From Polynucleobacter sp. (lineage in GTDB: Bacteria > Pseudomonadota > Gammaproteobacteria > Burkholderiales > Burkholderiaceae), in assembly GCF_018500155.2 (NCBI RefSeq), contig NZ_JAHBAK020000072.1, forward strand, positions 1 through 38,903: DNA of 38,903 nucleotides, read 5' to 3'. Positions 9,728 through 17,961 of this stretch are shown one piece after another. The position numbers and the translations under genes are program-made. Each line of letters opens with the position of its first letter. Positions within the stretch are counted from its first letter, which is position 1. Below the pieces are notes generated by a model. It was not told where the DNA came from. It saw only the letters and a program-made list of their open reading frames with translations, and ran no database searches.

Positions 9728-10849
9728 TTAGCTACAAGGATTTGGGGCTAGACGAATTTTTAAATAATGCAACGCCAAATAAGCACCAAATATGAAACCT
9801 GGCAATGCAAGCAAAGAGCTAATTGCTAAAGTAGAAATGCCGCTCAAGCCCTGCCCAACGGTACACCCTAAGGCAGTAACGCCACCAAAACCCATTAGCA
9901 CAGCACCAACAAGGTGATTCGCAGTATCTTCTGTATTTCTAAAAGACTCCCAACGGAATGACTTTGTGAATACCGAAATGCACGCTGACCCCAAAATCAT
10001 GCCAGCAACTGCAACAATTCCCACTGTAAGTATTTTTGAAGTATCGCTATACATCATGAGCCAATCGAGCGAATAAGCATATGGCGCCACAAAAGAAAAG
10101 CTCTCCATGCGACCCGAATTGGTTACCAAGAATACTTCTTCAAGGGTATTAGGATCTTCTGCAACATGACCAAGATTGCCTGATACCCACCAAACAGCAC
10201 AAATTGCCAATCCAACTGCTACACCTGCAAAGATATTATTGACTGTCCAAAAGCTTCTATTACTGAACGCATAAGTAATAAAAGCAAATCCTAAGATTAG
10301 CCCAAGTGCAAGATGGAGATTTGTACGTGCCACACCCAATGGTCCGCTGAGCAGGCTTGGCAAATCTTGCGGCGAATTAAATGTAATAAATATCGCATCC
10401 AGAGTATTGGTACGAACTACGCCCAAAAACCCACGCATAGTCATGTAGGCAGTCAGCCCCAGCACCATGAAGACAACAATGGACTTTAAATTGCCGCCAC
10501 CGATTCGGATCAGCGTTTTACTGCCGCATCCAGAAGCCAAAACCATCCCAAAACCAAACAGAATGCTACCAACAATGGTTGATAGCCATAGGAACTTATT
10601 ACCAGTATAAAAACTTTTTAGTGGATCAATTAATCCGAAGTAGGACATCAATGCAAAACCAATGATCGCCACTCCAATTGCAAGAAACCACTGCCGCAGA
10701 CGATCCCAACTGGACATGATGAAGGCATCTGAAATTGCGCCCATGCTGCAAAATCCAGTCTTTTGCATTACGGCACCCAGAAACAAAGCAATCAGAAAGG
10801 TTGCCCATAAAACAGACCTGCCAAGAGAATGAATATCTACAACTTCCAT
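9728..10849 (-). CDS. Full-length YeeE/YedE (TsuA-like) thiosulfate transporter
   Basis: A 373-residue inner-membrane protein with about nine to ten hydrophobic helices. The three cysteine motifs known from the thiosulfate uptake protein TsuA/YeeE are all visible: KTGFCSMG near residue 33, LASGCGSKTLIRIGGG near 105, and ALGCTVGQGLSG near 332. In TsuA these cysteines line the path that passes thiosulfate by hydrogen bonding. The gene lies between a small cytochrome and the split YeeE pair at the far end of the sox run. Here it may import or retrieve thiosulfate, or move sulfane sulfur; the direction cannot be seen from sequence. Confidence 0.9.
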   Translation of the reverse strand: MEVVDIHSLGRSVLWATFLIALFLGAVMQKTGFCSMGAISDAFIMSSWDRLRQWFLAIGVAIIGFALMSYFGLIDPLKSFYTGNKFLWLSTIVGSILFGFGMVLASGCGSKTLIRIGGGNLKSIVVFMVLGLTAYMTMRGFLGVVRTNTLDAIFITFNSPQDLPSLLSGPLGVARTNLHLALGLILGFAFITYAFSNRSFWTVNNIFAGVAVGLAICAVWWVSGNLGHVAEDPNTLEEVFLVTNSGRMESFSFVAPYAYSLDWLMMYSDTSKILTVGIVAVAGMILGSACISVFTKSFRWESFRNTEDTANHLVGAVLMGFGGVTALGCTVGQGLSGISTLAISSLLALPGFIFGAYLALHYLKIRLAPNPCS

Positions 10850-10869
10850 ATTTACAAAGGAAAAACGAA

Positions 10870-11187
10870 TTAGGGTTTGAATTTATAAAACTGCTGATTT
10901 AGGAAGGCAGCCACATCTACCTCATCCTCAGGAAAAAGATCTAAACGTAACTCTGAATTACAGAGGCTAACCATTCTTTTTAAGTCAGCCATAGATTTCA
11001 CTTTGCTATCGTTACGTGTATAAATCATGTCTCCGTTACCAAATCCTGTTTTTTTTGCATGGCATGCATAGCATTTTTGCTGATCAATATTTTTACCATT
11101 AGCTAAATCTGGAGCAGCAAAAGACTGACTAGACACAAGCAAGCTAAGGGTTACAACCAGTAAAGGACGTAAAAAAATCATTTTCAT
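10870..11187 (-). CDS. Small monoheme c-type cytochrome, periplasmic
   Basis: A 105-residue protein with a cleavable signal peptide (about 1-24, ending SFAA) and one heme site C39-Y-A-C42-H43. The rest contains a further Cys (MVSLCNSEL) and the acidic LFPEDEVDVAAFL typical of small cytochrome c domains. The sixth heme ligand is not certain; a Met in the middle of the protein is likely. Family members of this size occur with sox clusters as possible electron acceptors. It lies between the SoxH-like hydrolase and the full-length YeeE gene. The function is inferred only from the heme motif and context. Confidence 0.82.
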   Translation of the reverse strand: MKMIFLRPLLVVTLSLLVSSQSFAAPDLANGKNIDQQKCYACHAKKTGFGNGDMIYTRNDSKVKSMADLKRMVSLCNSELRLDLFPEDEVDVAAFLNQQFYKFKP

Positions 11188-11245
11188 TAAAAATCAAGGA
11201 TTTAGCATTAATCTTCTATTTTAAGGCCCAATGGCCAAAATTGCC

Positions 11246-12196
11246 TTACTCAGCCTGTATAGACAGGTAAACGTTATAGGCATTCATGCGGTTGGCAGCC
11301 CTAAATAGGGGCATTCCTTCATATTCTGACCAGTCAGCCTGTGCGTAGGCATCATCAAACGGATCAAGATTGAGCGCTGCGCTTGACATAGTTTCACGCA
11401 GATACTTCAAATAATCACGAGTAAACGCAATATCCTCAGCTGGCTTAACTGAATAACTGCCATGACCCGGCAGCACGATATTAGGGTTCATTTTTTCAAT
11501 CTCGTCCAAAGCAACCAACCACCCCCTACTATCGGCGTTTCCAACAAATGGTATGCGCCCCCTAAATACAAGATCACCTGCAAAAAGCACCCTCTCTGAA
11601 GGAACATAAACCATGAGATCTTCGGGCGCATGAGCAGGACCGACTCTGGTGATGAAGAAGTCAGTGCCACCAACAGTCAATTTTTGCTGCTGATCAATCC
11701 ACACATCCGCCGCAATTAATCTGGTACTGGCGTTGACCCACGGTGCAAAATCGACTCTTGAGGCAATCAGACGCTGTTTTGCGGTTTCTGAAGAAAGATA
11801 ATTCCTACCTTCGCTTTGAGCATAAATTTTTGCCCCAATTTTCTTGAATTCTTGCAAACCGTATACATGGTCAGCATGGTAATGACTGACAATCACTGCG
11901 ACCACTTTTTGAGCAGTTACTTTTTTGATCTCTGCTATGAGCTTTTGCGCCAAAATTGGAGAACCCAGGGCGTCTATTACCACTACACCGCCCGGTGTGA
12001 CCACAAAACCCGCATTGGAAATAAAATTTTGATTTGCACTACTCCCCATTTCCGGGCGGCCCTGGACAAAATAGGTATGAGGCGCAACCTGGATAGGATT
12101 TAAAGTTAGAGTGTCGACTGGTTTCGCAGGTTGCGCATGTGTATTACCGTAAACAGCAAGTAGTAATACAAAAATAATGGAGATAAAGCGATTCAC
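11246..12196 (-). CDS. SoxH-like metallo-beta-lactamase-fold hydrolase, periplasmic
   Basis: A 316-residue protein with a signal peptide (about 1-21, ending THAQ) and a metallo-beta-lactamase domain. The metal ligands are in SHYHADHVYGL (HxHxDH, about 109-114), GPAHAPEDLMV, the Asp in LFAGDLVFRG and the His in LPGHGSY. Homologues called SoxH or quinoprotein-relay-type hydrolases occur at the edge of sox clusters and are not essential for thiosulfate oxidation in Paracoccus. The natural substrate is unknown; a thioester or thiosulfonate is plausible. The start is GTG with a weak ribosome site. It follows the DsrE-like gene by about 30 bases in the sox run. Confidence 0.86.
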   Translation of the reverse strand: MNRFISIIFVLLLAVYGNTHAQPAKPVDTLTLNPIQVAPHTYFVQGRPEMGSSANQNFISNAGFVVTPGGVVVIDALGSPILAQKLIAEIKKVTAQKVVAVIVSHYHADHVYGLQEFKKIGAKIYAQSEGRNYLSSETAKQRLIASRVDFAPWVNASTRLIAADVWIDQQQKLTVGGTDFFITRVGPAHAPEDLMVYVPSERVLFAGDLVFRGRIPFVGNADSRGWLVALDEIEKMNPNIVLPGHGSYSVKPAEDIAFTRDYLKYLRETMSSAALNLDPFDDAYAQADWSEYEGMPLFRAANRMNAYNVYLSIQAE

Positions 12197-12226
12197 TCTA
12201 AATTCGAAGCTAATAACTTAACGCTC

Positions 12227-12664
12227 TCAAGGCTTAATGTAAGCAAAGCCGTCTTTATATTGAAGATCTGCTACACGCACAACACCTGAAGGCGTGAAAT
12301 CCGCATCCATAATGAATTGATCTTTTTTAAGATTGCGATTTTTAAGAGTAATTTCACAAACTTCAAATTTGACTCCGCGGGATTTTAAGGCGCCTACTAG
12401 TGGTGCGTATTCAACACCATTTTTTTTGTCCTTACCACCATCCATAAGTAAGTCAACGCCATTAGCATGGGTCACCACAATAATGGTGGTTTGAGGCGAC
12501 ACATCCAAGTGATTACGAATATTGCGCAGCCCTTTCAAACCCTGAGTTTCAGCATCATCAATGTGATAAACGACTTTAGTTGATCCCGAAGACTGAGCAT
12601 TAGAAGTAGATGCAATGCCAATTGCAAATGTTGCAGCAAATATTAAAGCCAGTAATTTTTTCAT
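12227..12664 (-). CDS. DsrE-family protein with signal peptide
   Basis: A 145-residue protein with a signal peptide (about 1-23, ending SNAQ) followed by a DsrE/DsrF-like fold. KVVYHIDDAETQGLKGLRNIRNHL and TIIVVTHANGVDLLMDGG are typical, as is the single conserved Cys in VKFEVCEITLKNRN. Cytoplasmic DsrE proteins carry persulfide sulfur; this one is exported, so it may bind sulfane sulfur in the periplasm next to SoxYZ. This role is inference. AGGAG eight bases upstream supports the start. It lies 20 bases after soxB and is part of the sox run. Confidence 0.87.
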   Translation of the reverse strand: MKKLLALIFAATFAIGIASTSNAQSSGSTKVVYHIDDAETQGLKGLRNIRNHLDVSPQTTIIVVTHANGVDLLMDGGKDKKNGVEYAPLVGALKSRGVKFEVCEITLKNRNLKKDQFIMDADFTPSGVVRVADLQYKDGFAYIKP

Positions 12665-12683
12665 TACACCATCTCCTTATCGG

Positions 12684-14414
12684 TTAAATTGGCGCCATTC
12701 CTGGATTATTTGAAACACCCTTAATGACAGGCTCATTTAGCTTCACCGCTTTTACCACCTTTACATCTCTAAGGTGACGCTCAATGACATCCCAAATTGG
12801 TTCAGTAGCAGCATTTTTTGCCTCCTCGCTTACTGGAGCCCAACCAGCCACCTTATAGGTCTTACCAGCCTCTATTGGCTTGCCATTCAAACGCATTTCT
12901 GAGATGCGGTTGCCCGCACTCTGCGCTGGATCAATTGTGTATTGCATACCACCAACGCGAACCATATCACCGCCCTGTTGATAGTACGGATCAGGATTAA
13001 ATAAATTATCCGCAACGTCTTCAAGAATGGTCTTAATGGTTTCTCCCGTCATATTGGTGACGGTAGTGTATGGATAAGTAATTGCGGTTTGATCCAATAG
13101 ATTCTCACGGGTAATTGCCTGTCCAGGTAGCAGACTGGTACCCCAACGGAAGCCTGGGGAGAAAGCAATCTCCGCATTTTTTTGCGCCATGAGCCCATCT
13201 AGGATCAATTGATCAAAGCTTCCGTTGAAATTACCACGACGATAAAGAAGTCCCTCAGTGGTGGCAAGCTTTTCATTTAACTTCGCTTCGTAAGGTGCCC
13301 TCACCTTAGTAATAAGTTTTGACATTACTGGATCTGCTGGAATCATATTAGAGAAGACGGGCAATAATTTGTAGCGGAAATCAACAGGTTTACCGCCCTT
13401 GACATCAAAATCTAAAACGCCCAAGAACTTTCCATTTGAACCAGCATTGGTTACTAGCGTTACCCCGCCTGCATTTTTGACCTGCACTGGAATGGGAACG
13501 CCATCATGCGTATGTCCACCCATAATGGCATGCAATCCGCGCACACGGGATGCCATCTTTAGATCAACATCCATGCCATTGTGCGATAACAATACCACTA
13601 CCTTAGCGCCTTTGGCTTTGACTTCATCAATGGTCTTCTGAAGATTCTCTTCTTGAATGCCAAATGTCCAATCGGGTGTGAAATATCTAGGATTAGCAAT
13701 TGGCGTGTATGGGAAAGCCTGACCAATAATGGCAACTTGAATGCCATTCATTGTCTTCATGACATAAGGATTGAAAACCATATCCCCAAAATCATTCGTT
13801 TTAATATTCTGCGCGACAAAGTTCACTTTTCCTTTGAAGTCACCATTGACGATCTCCATGACTCGCTTTTCACCAAGCGTCATTTCCCAGTGAGGTGTCA
13901 TCACATCAACCCCCAATGCCAAGGCTGCATCAACCATGTCCTGTCCGTTAGTCCATAGCGCGGTACCAGAACCTTGCCAAGTATCTCCTCCATCAAGCAA
14001 TTGCGCACCTGGACGACTCGCTTTTAATTGCTTAACAAGGGTTGCCATATGAGCAAAGCCCCCCATCTTTCCATAGTTTTGGGCTGCAGCAACATAATCT
14101 AAGTACGTAAAAGCATGAGCATCTCGTGTGCCTGGTTTAATGCCATTGGCTTTTAAGAAATACTCGCCCACCAAGTGGGGCGTCTTTCCCTCTTGCGCAC
14201 CAATACCTAAATTGACATTTGGCTCGCGGAAATAGATCGGCAACAACTGCGCATGACAATCAGTGAAGTGCAATAGGTGAACATTGCCAAACTTGGGCAA
14301 GTCATAGAATTTTTGGGCAGAAGTTTGAGCGCTTACATAATTCGATTGCAAACTCATTCCACCAGCAGAAGCTACTGCCAAAGCTTGCAAAAACTCACGA
14401 CGACTTAAAGACAT
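12684..14414 (-). CDS. soxB: Thiosulfohydrolase SoxB
   Basis: SoxB hydrolyses the sulfate group from the thiosulfonate bound to SoxY and uses a dinuclear manganese centre in the periplasm. The 576-residue protein starts with a Tat signal (SRREFLQALAVASAGG). Metal-site motifs of the 5'-nucleotidase family are visible: HFTDCHAQLLP (about 49-59), LLDGGDTWQGSG, LLSHNGMDVD and GGHTHDGVP. The C-terminal nucleotidase domain includes NMTGETIKTILEDVADNLF. Length is normal. AGGGA six bases upstream of the ATG decides the start. A hairpin lies between soxX and soxB. Assignment is firm. Confidence 0.97.
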   Translation of the reverse strand: MSLSRREFLQALAVASAGGMSLQSNYVSAQTSAQKFYDLPKFGNVHLLHFTDCHAQLLPIYFREPNVNLGIGAQEGKTPHLVGEYFLKANGIKPGTRDAHAFTYLDYVAAAQNYGKMGGFAHMATLVKQLKASRPGAQLLDGGDTWQGSGTALWTNGQDMVDAALALGVDVMTPHWEMTLGEKRVMEIVNGDFKGKVNFVAQNIKTNDFGDMVFNPYVMKTMNGIQVAIIGQAFPYTPIANPRYFTPDWTFGIQEENLQKTIDEVKAKGAKVVVLLSHNGMDVDLKMASRVRGLHAIMGGHTHDGVPIPVQVKNAGGVTLVTNAGSNGKFLGVLDFDVKGGKPVDFRYKLLPVFSNMIPADPVMSKLITKVRAPYEAKLNEKLATTEGLLYRRGNFNGSFDQLILDGLMAQKNAEIAFSPGFRWGTSLLPGQAITRENLLDQTAITYPYTTVTNMTGETIKTILEDVADNLFNPDPYYQQGGDMVRVGGMQYTIDPAQSAGNRISEMRLNGKPIEAGKTYKVAGWAPVSEEAKNAATEPIWDVIERHLRDVKVVKAVKLNEPVIKGVSNNPGMAPI

Positions 14415-14429
14415 GGTATTTCCCTATGA

Positions 14430-14451
14430 AAACAGGCCTGTCGGCCTGTTT
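14430..14451. repeat. Intraoperonic hairpin between soxX and soxB
   Basis: AAACAGGCC (14430-14438) and GGCCTGTTT (14443-14451) form a perfect 9-bp stem with a TGTC loop. In the direction of transcription (minus) the stem is followed by only a few Ts, so it could be a weak attenuator, or an RNA processing or stability element separating soxX from soxB. Confidence 0.5.
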
Positions 14452-14459
14452 GTTTACTA

Positions 14460-15098
14460 TTATTGATTTACCGGTGAGGCGGGATCGAGCAGCAATGCCA
14501 TTACATCCTGAATCTGTTGCTCATTTAAAAGTTTGAAGTGAGCAAAACGAGGCATATTACTGCAAGCGTTGTAAGCCTTAGAATTGTTGATGCGATTCCA
14601 CGTATAGGTCACAACCTCTGGTGAGTATCCACGCATTTTGCCGTAATTCCAAAGACTGGGGCCAATCGTTCCGTAAGAAATTTCTTTCTTATCGATTTGA
14701 TGGCAGTTGTAGCAACCACCACCAATAGGTGTGTCTGCTTTATCGGTCCAAGTTGCTCCCCTACCGCTTTGAGCAATTTTCTCACCGTTTTTCCAGTCGC
14801 CGATGTACTTGCCATCCGAAGGCTGTTTAATGCTATCCATATTCATTTTCTGGATCTTGTCACGCATTTTGTCGCCCTGTTTGCTATTTGCAAAAACAGG
14901 ATCGGAGCAAAACTTTTGAGTTTCATCTTGAGCAATGCGATCTAGGCCAGCAATACCTTCCGCCCTAAATCCATCTTTCATCATCTTATTAAATTTAGGA
15001 TCGTTTGCCTGCTGTGCATTTGCAGGGGCTTGAATCATCACAGCTGTTACAGCGATAGTAGAAACCGCCAATAATGCTTTTATATTCTTCATATTCAT
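14460..15098 (-). CDS. soxX: Sulfur oxidation c-type cytochrome SoxX
   Basis: SoxX is the monoheme electron-accepting subunit of SoxXA, which links thiosulfate to SoxY by an oxidative reaction in the periplasm. The 212-residue precursor has a signal peptide (to about residue 28, APANAQ). The heme site is C129-Y-N-C132-H133, with Met182 in SNMPRFAHF as the probable sixth ligand. The mature protein has a longer N-terminal region than short SoxX forms, with Cys64 and Cys179 available for a disulfide. Either ATG of the pair at 15098 and 15092 could be used. Immediate neighbours soxA and soxB confirm identity. Confidence 0.95.
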   Translation of the reverse strand: MNMKNIKALLAVSTIAVTAVMIQAPANAQQANDPKFNKMMKDGFRAEGIAGLDRIAQDETQKFCSDPVFANSKQGDKMRDKIQKMNMDSIKQPSDGKYIGDWKNGEKIAQSGRGATWTDKADTPIGGGCYNCHQIDKKEISYGTIGPSLWNYGKMRGYSPEVVTYTWNRINNSKAYNACSNMPRFAHFKLLNEQQIQDVMALLLDPASPVNQ

Positions 15099-15117
15099 TT
15101 TCTCTGTCCCCTGTCGA

Positions 15118-15930
15118 TTAGCGCTTTAAGCCAGGAGTTTCAACTGTGCCGCCATTGGCATTTTTTGCCATATACATTGACAAGGCAACCGTTAAATCAG
15201 AACCATAAATTGGAAATGGGAAACGTTGCTGACGATAGCAGTCATTTAAACGTTGTTGCATCGTCCAAAACTGTCCACTTGAAACGCGATATGCAGGCCA
15301 ATAACCCCAACCCAAAGCTGCACCCTTCTGGGTAGTGATATTTGGCAAGTCTTGTAAACGAATTCTCTTGCCATCTTCGCCATGACAGGAAGCACAGGAG
15401 AAATCCATTGGACCACCCTGAAAATAAAAAGCCCGCTTTCCAAGATCGTACATTTCTTTTTCTTTAGGATGCTTGGTGCTCACGTTGATCTTGTCACCCT
15501 TAGATGCAGTGACAACATATGCAACGATGGCCTCCATATCCTTTTTGGGACCTTTTTGAAATGGAGCATCAATCATTTCTTGGGGATCTCGTCCTTGTAA
15601 TTGCTGCATGCATGTCATCAAACGAGACTCAAGATCTTGTACTTTATTAGTGTCCTTAAAGTAACGCGGAAGCTGGGCTGCCGCACCTTTCACCACACCA
15701 GGCCCCAAACCTAAATCACACTTTTCTAGTGTGGCGTTTTTGGGGCCTGCAGGTTTTTTCCAAAGATCTTCACCAGCCGCTTCATACAGCTCTGAAGGGT
15801 TTCCATCGGCAATCATTTCTCGATACTTTGCAATATCATCAGTCGCATTTTGTGCATAGGCTATAGAAGATACTGACAACATAGTTGCAAGAACTCCTGA
15901 AGCTAAGCTCAAGGTGGATTTACGCTGCAT
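15118..15930 (-). CDS. soxA: L-cysteine S-thiosulfotransferase SoxA (monoheme type)
   Basis: SoxA is the catalytic subunit of SoxXA. The 270-residue precursor has a signal peptide (about 1-27). Only one heme motif is present, C179-A-S-C182-H183. The N-terminal domain keeps cysteines at 71 and 107 but has no CxxCH, so this is the monoheme class rather than the diheme Paracoccus class. Cys231 (RLNDCYRQQRFP) matches the active-site heme ligand that is found as a persulfide in characterised SoxA. AAGGG upstream supports the start. It is flanked by soxZ and soxX in the usual order. Confidence 0.96.
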   Translation of the reverse strand: MQRKSTLSLASGVLATMLSVSSIAYAQNATDDIAKYREMIADGNPSELYEAAGEDLWKKPAGPKNATLEKCDLGLGPGVVKGAAAQLPRYFKDTNKVQDLESRLMTCMQQLQGRDPQEMIDAPFQKGPKKDMEAIVAYVVTASKGDKINVSTKHPKEKEMYDLGKRAFYFQGGPMDFSCASCHGEDGKRIRLQDLPNITTQKGAALGWGYWPAYRVSSGQFWTMQQRLNDCYRQQRFPFPIYGSDLTVALSMYMAKNANGGTVETPGLKR

Positions 15931-15973
15931 TTGTTACCCTTTCAGAACTTTAAAGCGGTGAGGATGGATTGCA

Positions 15974-16282
15974 TTAAGAAGCGGTGGCTTCGTCAGTGCG
16001 CTTGTCACCCTTGCTGTCAACCCAGCTCACAACAATCTTGTCGCCTTTAGCGCCTTTGTATTTAAAGTTCAAAAATGGATCCTTAGATACTGCAGGACCA
16101 AATTGACCATTCAATACATCCTTACCATTCGCTTTGACATTGATTGTGCTGATAAACCACGCTGGAATGACTTTGCCAGAAGCGTCTTTACGCTGACCAG
16201 ATTCCATATCATGTTTCATCAAAATTTTTACATCCACAATTCCACCGTTCTCAGCAGCTCTTACGCGCATTGGATCAGCCAT
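15974..16282 (-). CDS. soxZ: Thiosulfate oxidation carrier complex protein SoxZ
   Basis: SoxZ partners SoxY in the carrier complex that holds the substrate during periplasmic oxidation. The 102-residue protein has no signal peptide, as expected, because it is co-exported with Tat-borne SoxY. Typical segments are DVKILMKHDMESGQRKD, IPAWFISTINVKANGK and KDPFLNFKYKGAKGDKIVVSWVDS. AGAGG upstream of the ATG is strong. It sits between soxY and soxA. Confidence 0.96.
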   Translation of the reverse strand: MADPMRVRAAENGGIVDVKILMKHDMESGQRKDASGKVIPAWFISTINVKANGKDVLNGQFGPAVSKDPFLNFKYKGAKGDKIVVSWVDSKGDKRTDEATAS

Positions 16283-16335
16283 GATTTCCTCTTGTATTAA
16301 GTTATTAGTTAATTAGTTGTTGTGATCGAGTACGT

Positions 16336-16788
16336 TTAACCGCCGCAACCACCCAAAGTTACTTTGACTTCTTTCACAGCCATGCTCCATTTGCCGTCAG
16401 CTTTAACCAAAGCGTACACATTCGATGTCTGACCCATTTTGATACGTGTAGTAACAAAAGATTCAGTGCCAGCTGGGATAAAAAATTGTGCAGCTAAAGC
16501 GCTTGGATTCTTCTCAACCAAGATAGCCATTTGCTCTGCCTTAAGGGTTGTAGTAATTCCAACTGGAACTACAGCGCCATTTTCTGCAATATCAGGTGCA
16601 TTTAAAGTAACAGCGCCTGATTTATCTGGGGTACCAGCACCCAAGACTTTAAATACATCATCCAGACTTTTGCCTTCGAAAGCGGCTTTATTCCACTCTT
16701 GTGCTTGGGCTACGCTAATAAGACCTGCCGAAGCCATCAAGCCAAATACGGCTGAATATTTCAATAAACTGCGTCGTTGCTGATTCAT
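16336..16788 (-). CDS. soxY: Thiosulfate oxidation carrier protein SoxY
   Basis: SoxY carries the pathway intermediates on a Cys on its flexible C-terminal arm. The 150-residue precursor has a twin-arginine signal (NQQRRSLLKYSAVFG) cleaved near AQAQ. The C-terminus ends in KVTLGGCGG, with the carrier Cys148. GGAG seven to eight bases upstream fixes the start. It is separated from soxD by about 81 bases, the largest gap inside the sox run, so an internal promoter before soxY is possible, but I see no convincing -35/-10 pair. Confidence 0.97.
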   Translation of the reverse strand: MNQQRRSLLKYSAVFGLMASAGLISVAQAQEWNKAAFEGKSLDDVFKVLGAGTPDKSGAVTLNAPDIAENGAVVPVGITTTLKAEQMAILVEKNPSALAAQFFIPAGTESFVTTRIKMGQTSNVYALVKADGKWSMAVKEVKVTLGGCGG

Positions 16789-16869
16789 AAAAACTCCTTT
16801 ATTAATCTCTTGCTATGAATATATTATCTGCTTTCTTATAAAACCCGCCGCTCAATGATGGGGGATCCC

Positions 16870-17961
16870 TTATTTACCCCCAGAAAGCACCCAAACCACT
16901 AACGTTTTTCTGTCCTCATCCGATAACTGGGCCTGCGGAGGCATTGGTATAGAGCCCCAAACGCCTGAACCACCGTTTTTCACCTTAGCCATCAGTTTAT
17001 CAACCGCATCGCTCTGCCCTTGATACTTCGCAGAAATATCGGCAATGGATGGCCCCACCAATTTTGCATTAGGCGCATGGCATGCAGAACAGTTTTCATT
17101 CTTAAAGAGCGCTGCCGGTCCTTTTGCAGCGTTGGAATGAGTGTCCTTAGCATGCGCTAGACCTTCGCCTGATGCACCAGGTAATTTTGCAATGGGCGGC
17201 TTAGTGGTATCCGCCCCACGATAGGGTCCGTATAAACGGTTTTGGTCTGCAATATTACCGTGCGCATCGCGAGCAAAGTCAGGCAATGTAGAGCCAATCT
17301 GCACAAATGCCACACAATTATTCATACAGGATGAGCCATTAACATCTGGCTTATCTTTGACATTCCAAAAACCGTGTTTACGCGTCATGCCATTTCGATT
17401 TGGCATCTTTGCTTGCACTTCAGCAATATTCGTATTGCTTAAGACAAAATTATCCGGCACTACTTCGCCGATGCTAAGAATAAATGCAACTAGTGCATAG
17501 GTCTCATCTGGAGTGAGAGACCTTGGAGCATTCCAAGGCATCGCACGATAGATGTAGTCCCACAATGTTGAAACGGTCGGAACTTTCATCAAAGTAGTTC
17601 GCTGGGGCTGCTTCATATCAGCCAACGAAGCTACTCTGCCAGTTTTGACATCATCTTTGGTGGTGCCACCAGTAATTGGAGTAAAAATCTCATTGGATTC
17701 ACCGAAGATGCCATGGCAACTTGCACACTTAGATTCCCAAATCGTTTGCCCTTGATCTACCGAGCCAGACCCCTTTGGTAAACCTTTGAAATCAGGGCGT
17801 ACATCGATATCCCAAGCCGCAACTTCAGCGGGAGTAGCATTTCTGCCGATACCAGGAAACTTTGCAGGACCTTGTGTACTTTGTGCAAAGGCGATATTTG
17901 CACTTAAAAACGCTAAGGTTAAAAGGCTCAAACGAGCAACTGACTTATCCAACTTGAACAT
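16870..17961 (-). CDS. soxD: Sulfane dehydrogenase cytochrome subunit SoxD
   Basis: SoxD takes electrons from the molybdenum subunit SoxC while the sulfane sulfur on SoxY is oxidised. The 363-residue precursor has a signal peptide (about 1-26, IAFAQ) and two heme sites: C79-A-S-C82-H83 and C291-S-A-C294-H295, with Met340 (SIPMPP) a likely sixth ligand for the second. The first domain includes SIGEVVPDNFVLS typical of SoxD. The 5' end overlaps soxC by 17 bases; AGGTG five bases upstream of the ATG supports the start. Presence of soxCD indicates complete oxidation to sulfate without sulfur globules. Confidence 0.95.
   Translation of the reverse strand: MFKLDKSVARLSLLTLAFLSANIAFAQSTQGPAKFPGIGRNATPAEVAAWDIDVRPDFKGLPKGSGSVDQGQTIWESKCASCHGIFGESNEIFTPITGGTTKDDVKTGRVASLADMKQPQRTTLMKVPTVSTLWDYIYRAMPWNAPRSLTPDETYALVAFILSIGEVVPDNFVLSNTNIAEVQAKMPNRNGMTRKHGFWNVKDKPDVNGSSCMNNCVAFVQIGSTLPDFARDAHGNIADQNRLYGPYRGADTTKPPIAKLPGASGEGLAHAKDTHSNAAKGPAALFKNENCSACHAPNAKLVGPSIADISAKYQGQSDAVDKLMAKVKNGGSGVWGSIPMPPQAQLSDEDRKTLVVWVLSGGK

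Noticed and set aside
15118..15930. SoxA as a diheme cytochrome
   Set aside because: Only one CxxCH is present; the N-terminal cysteines 71 and 107 are isolated, so it is the monoheme class.
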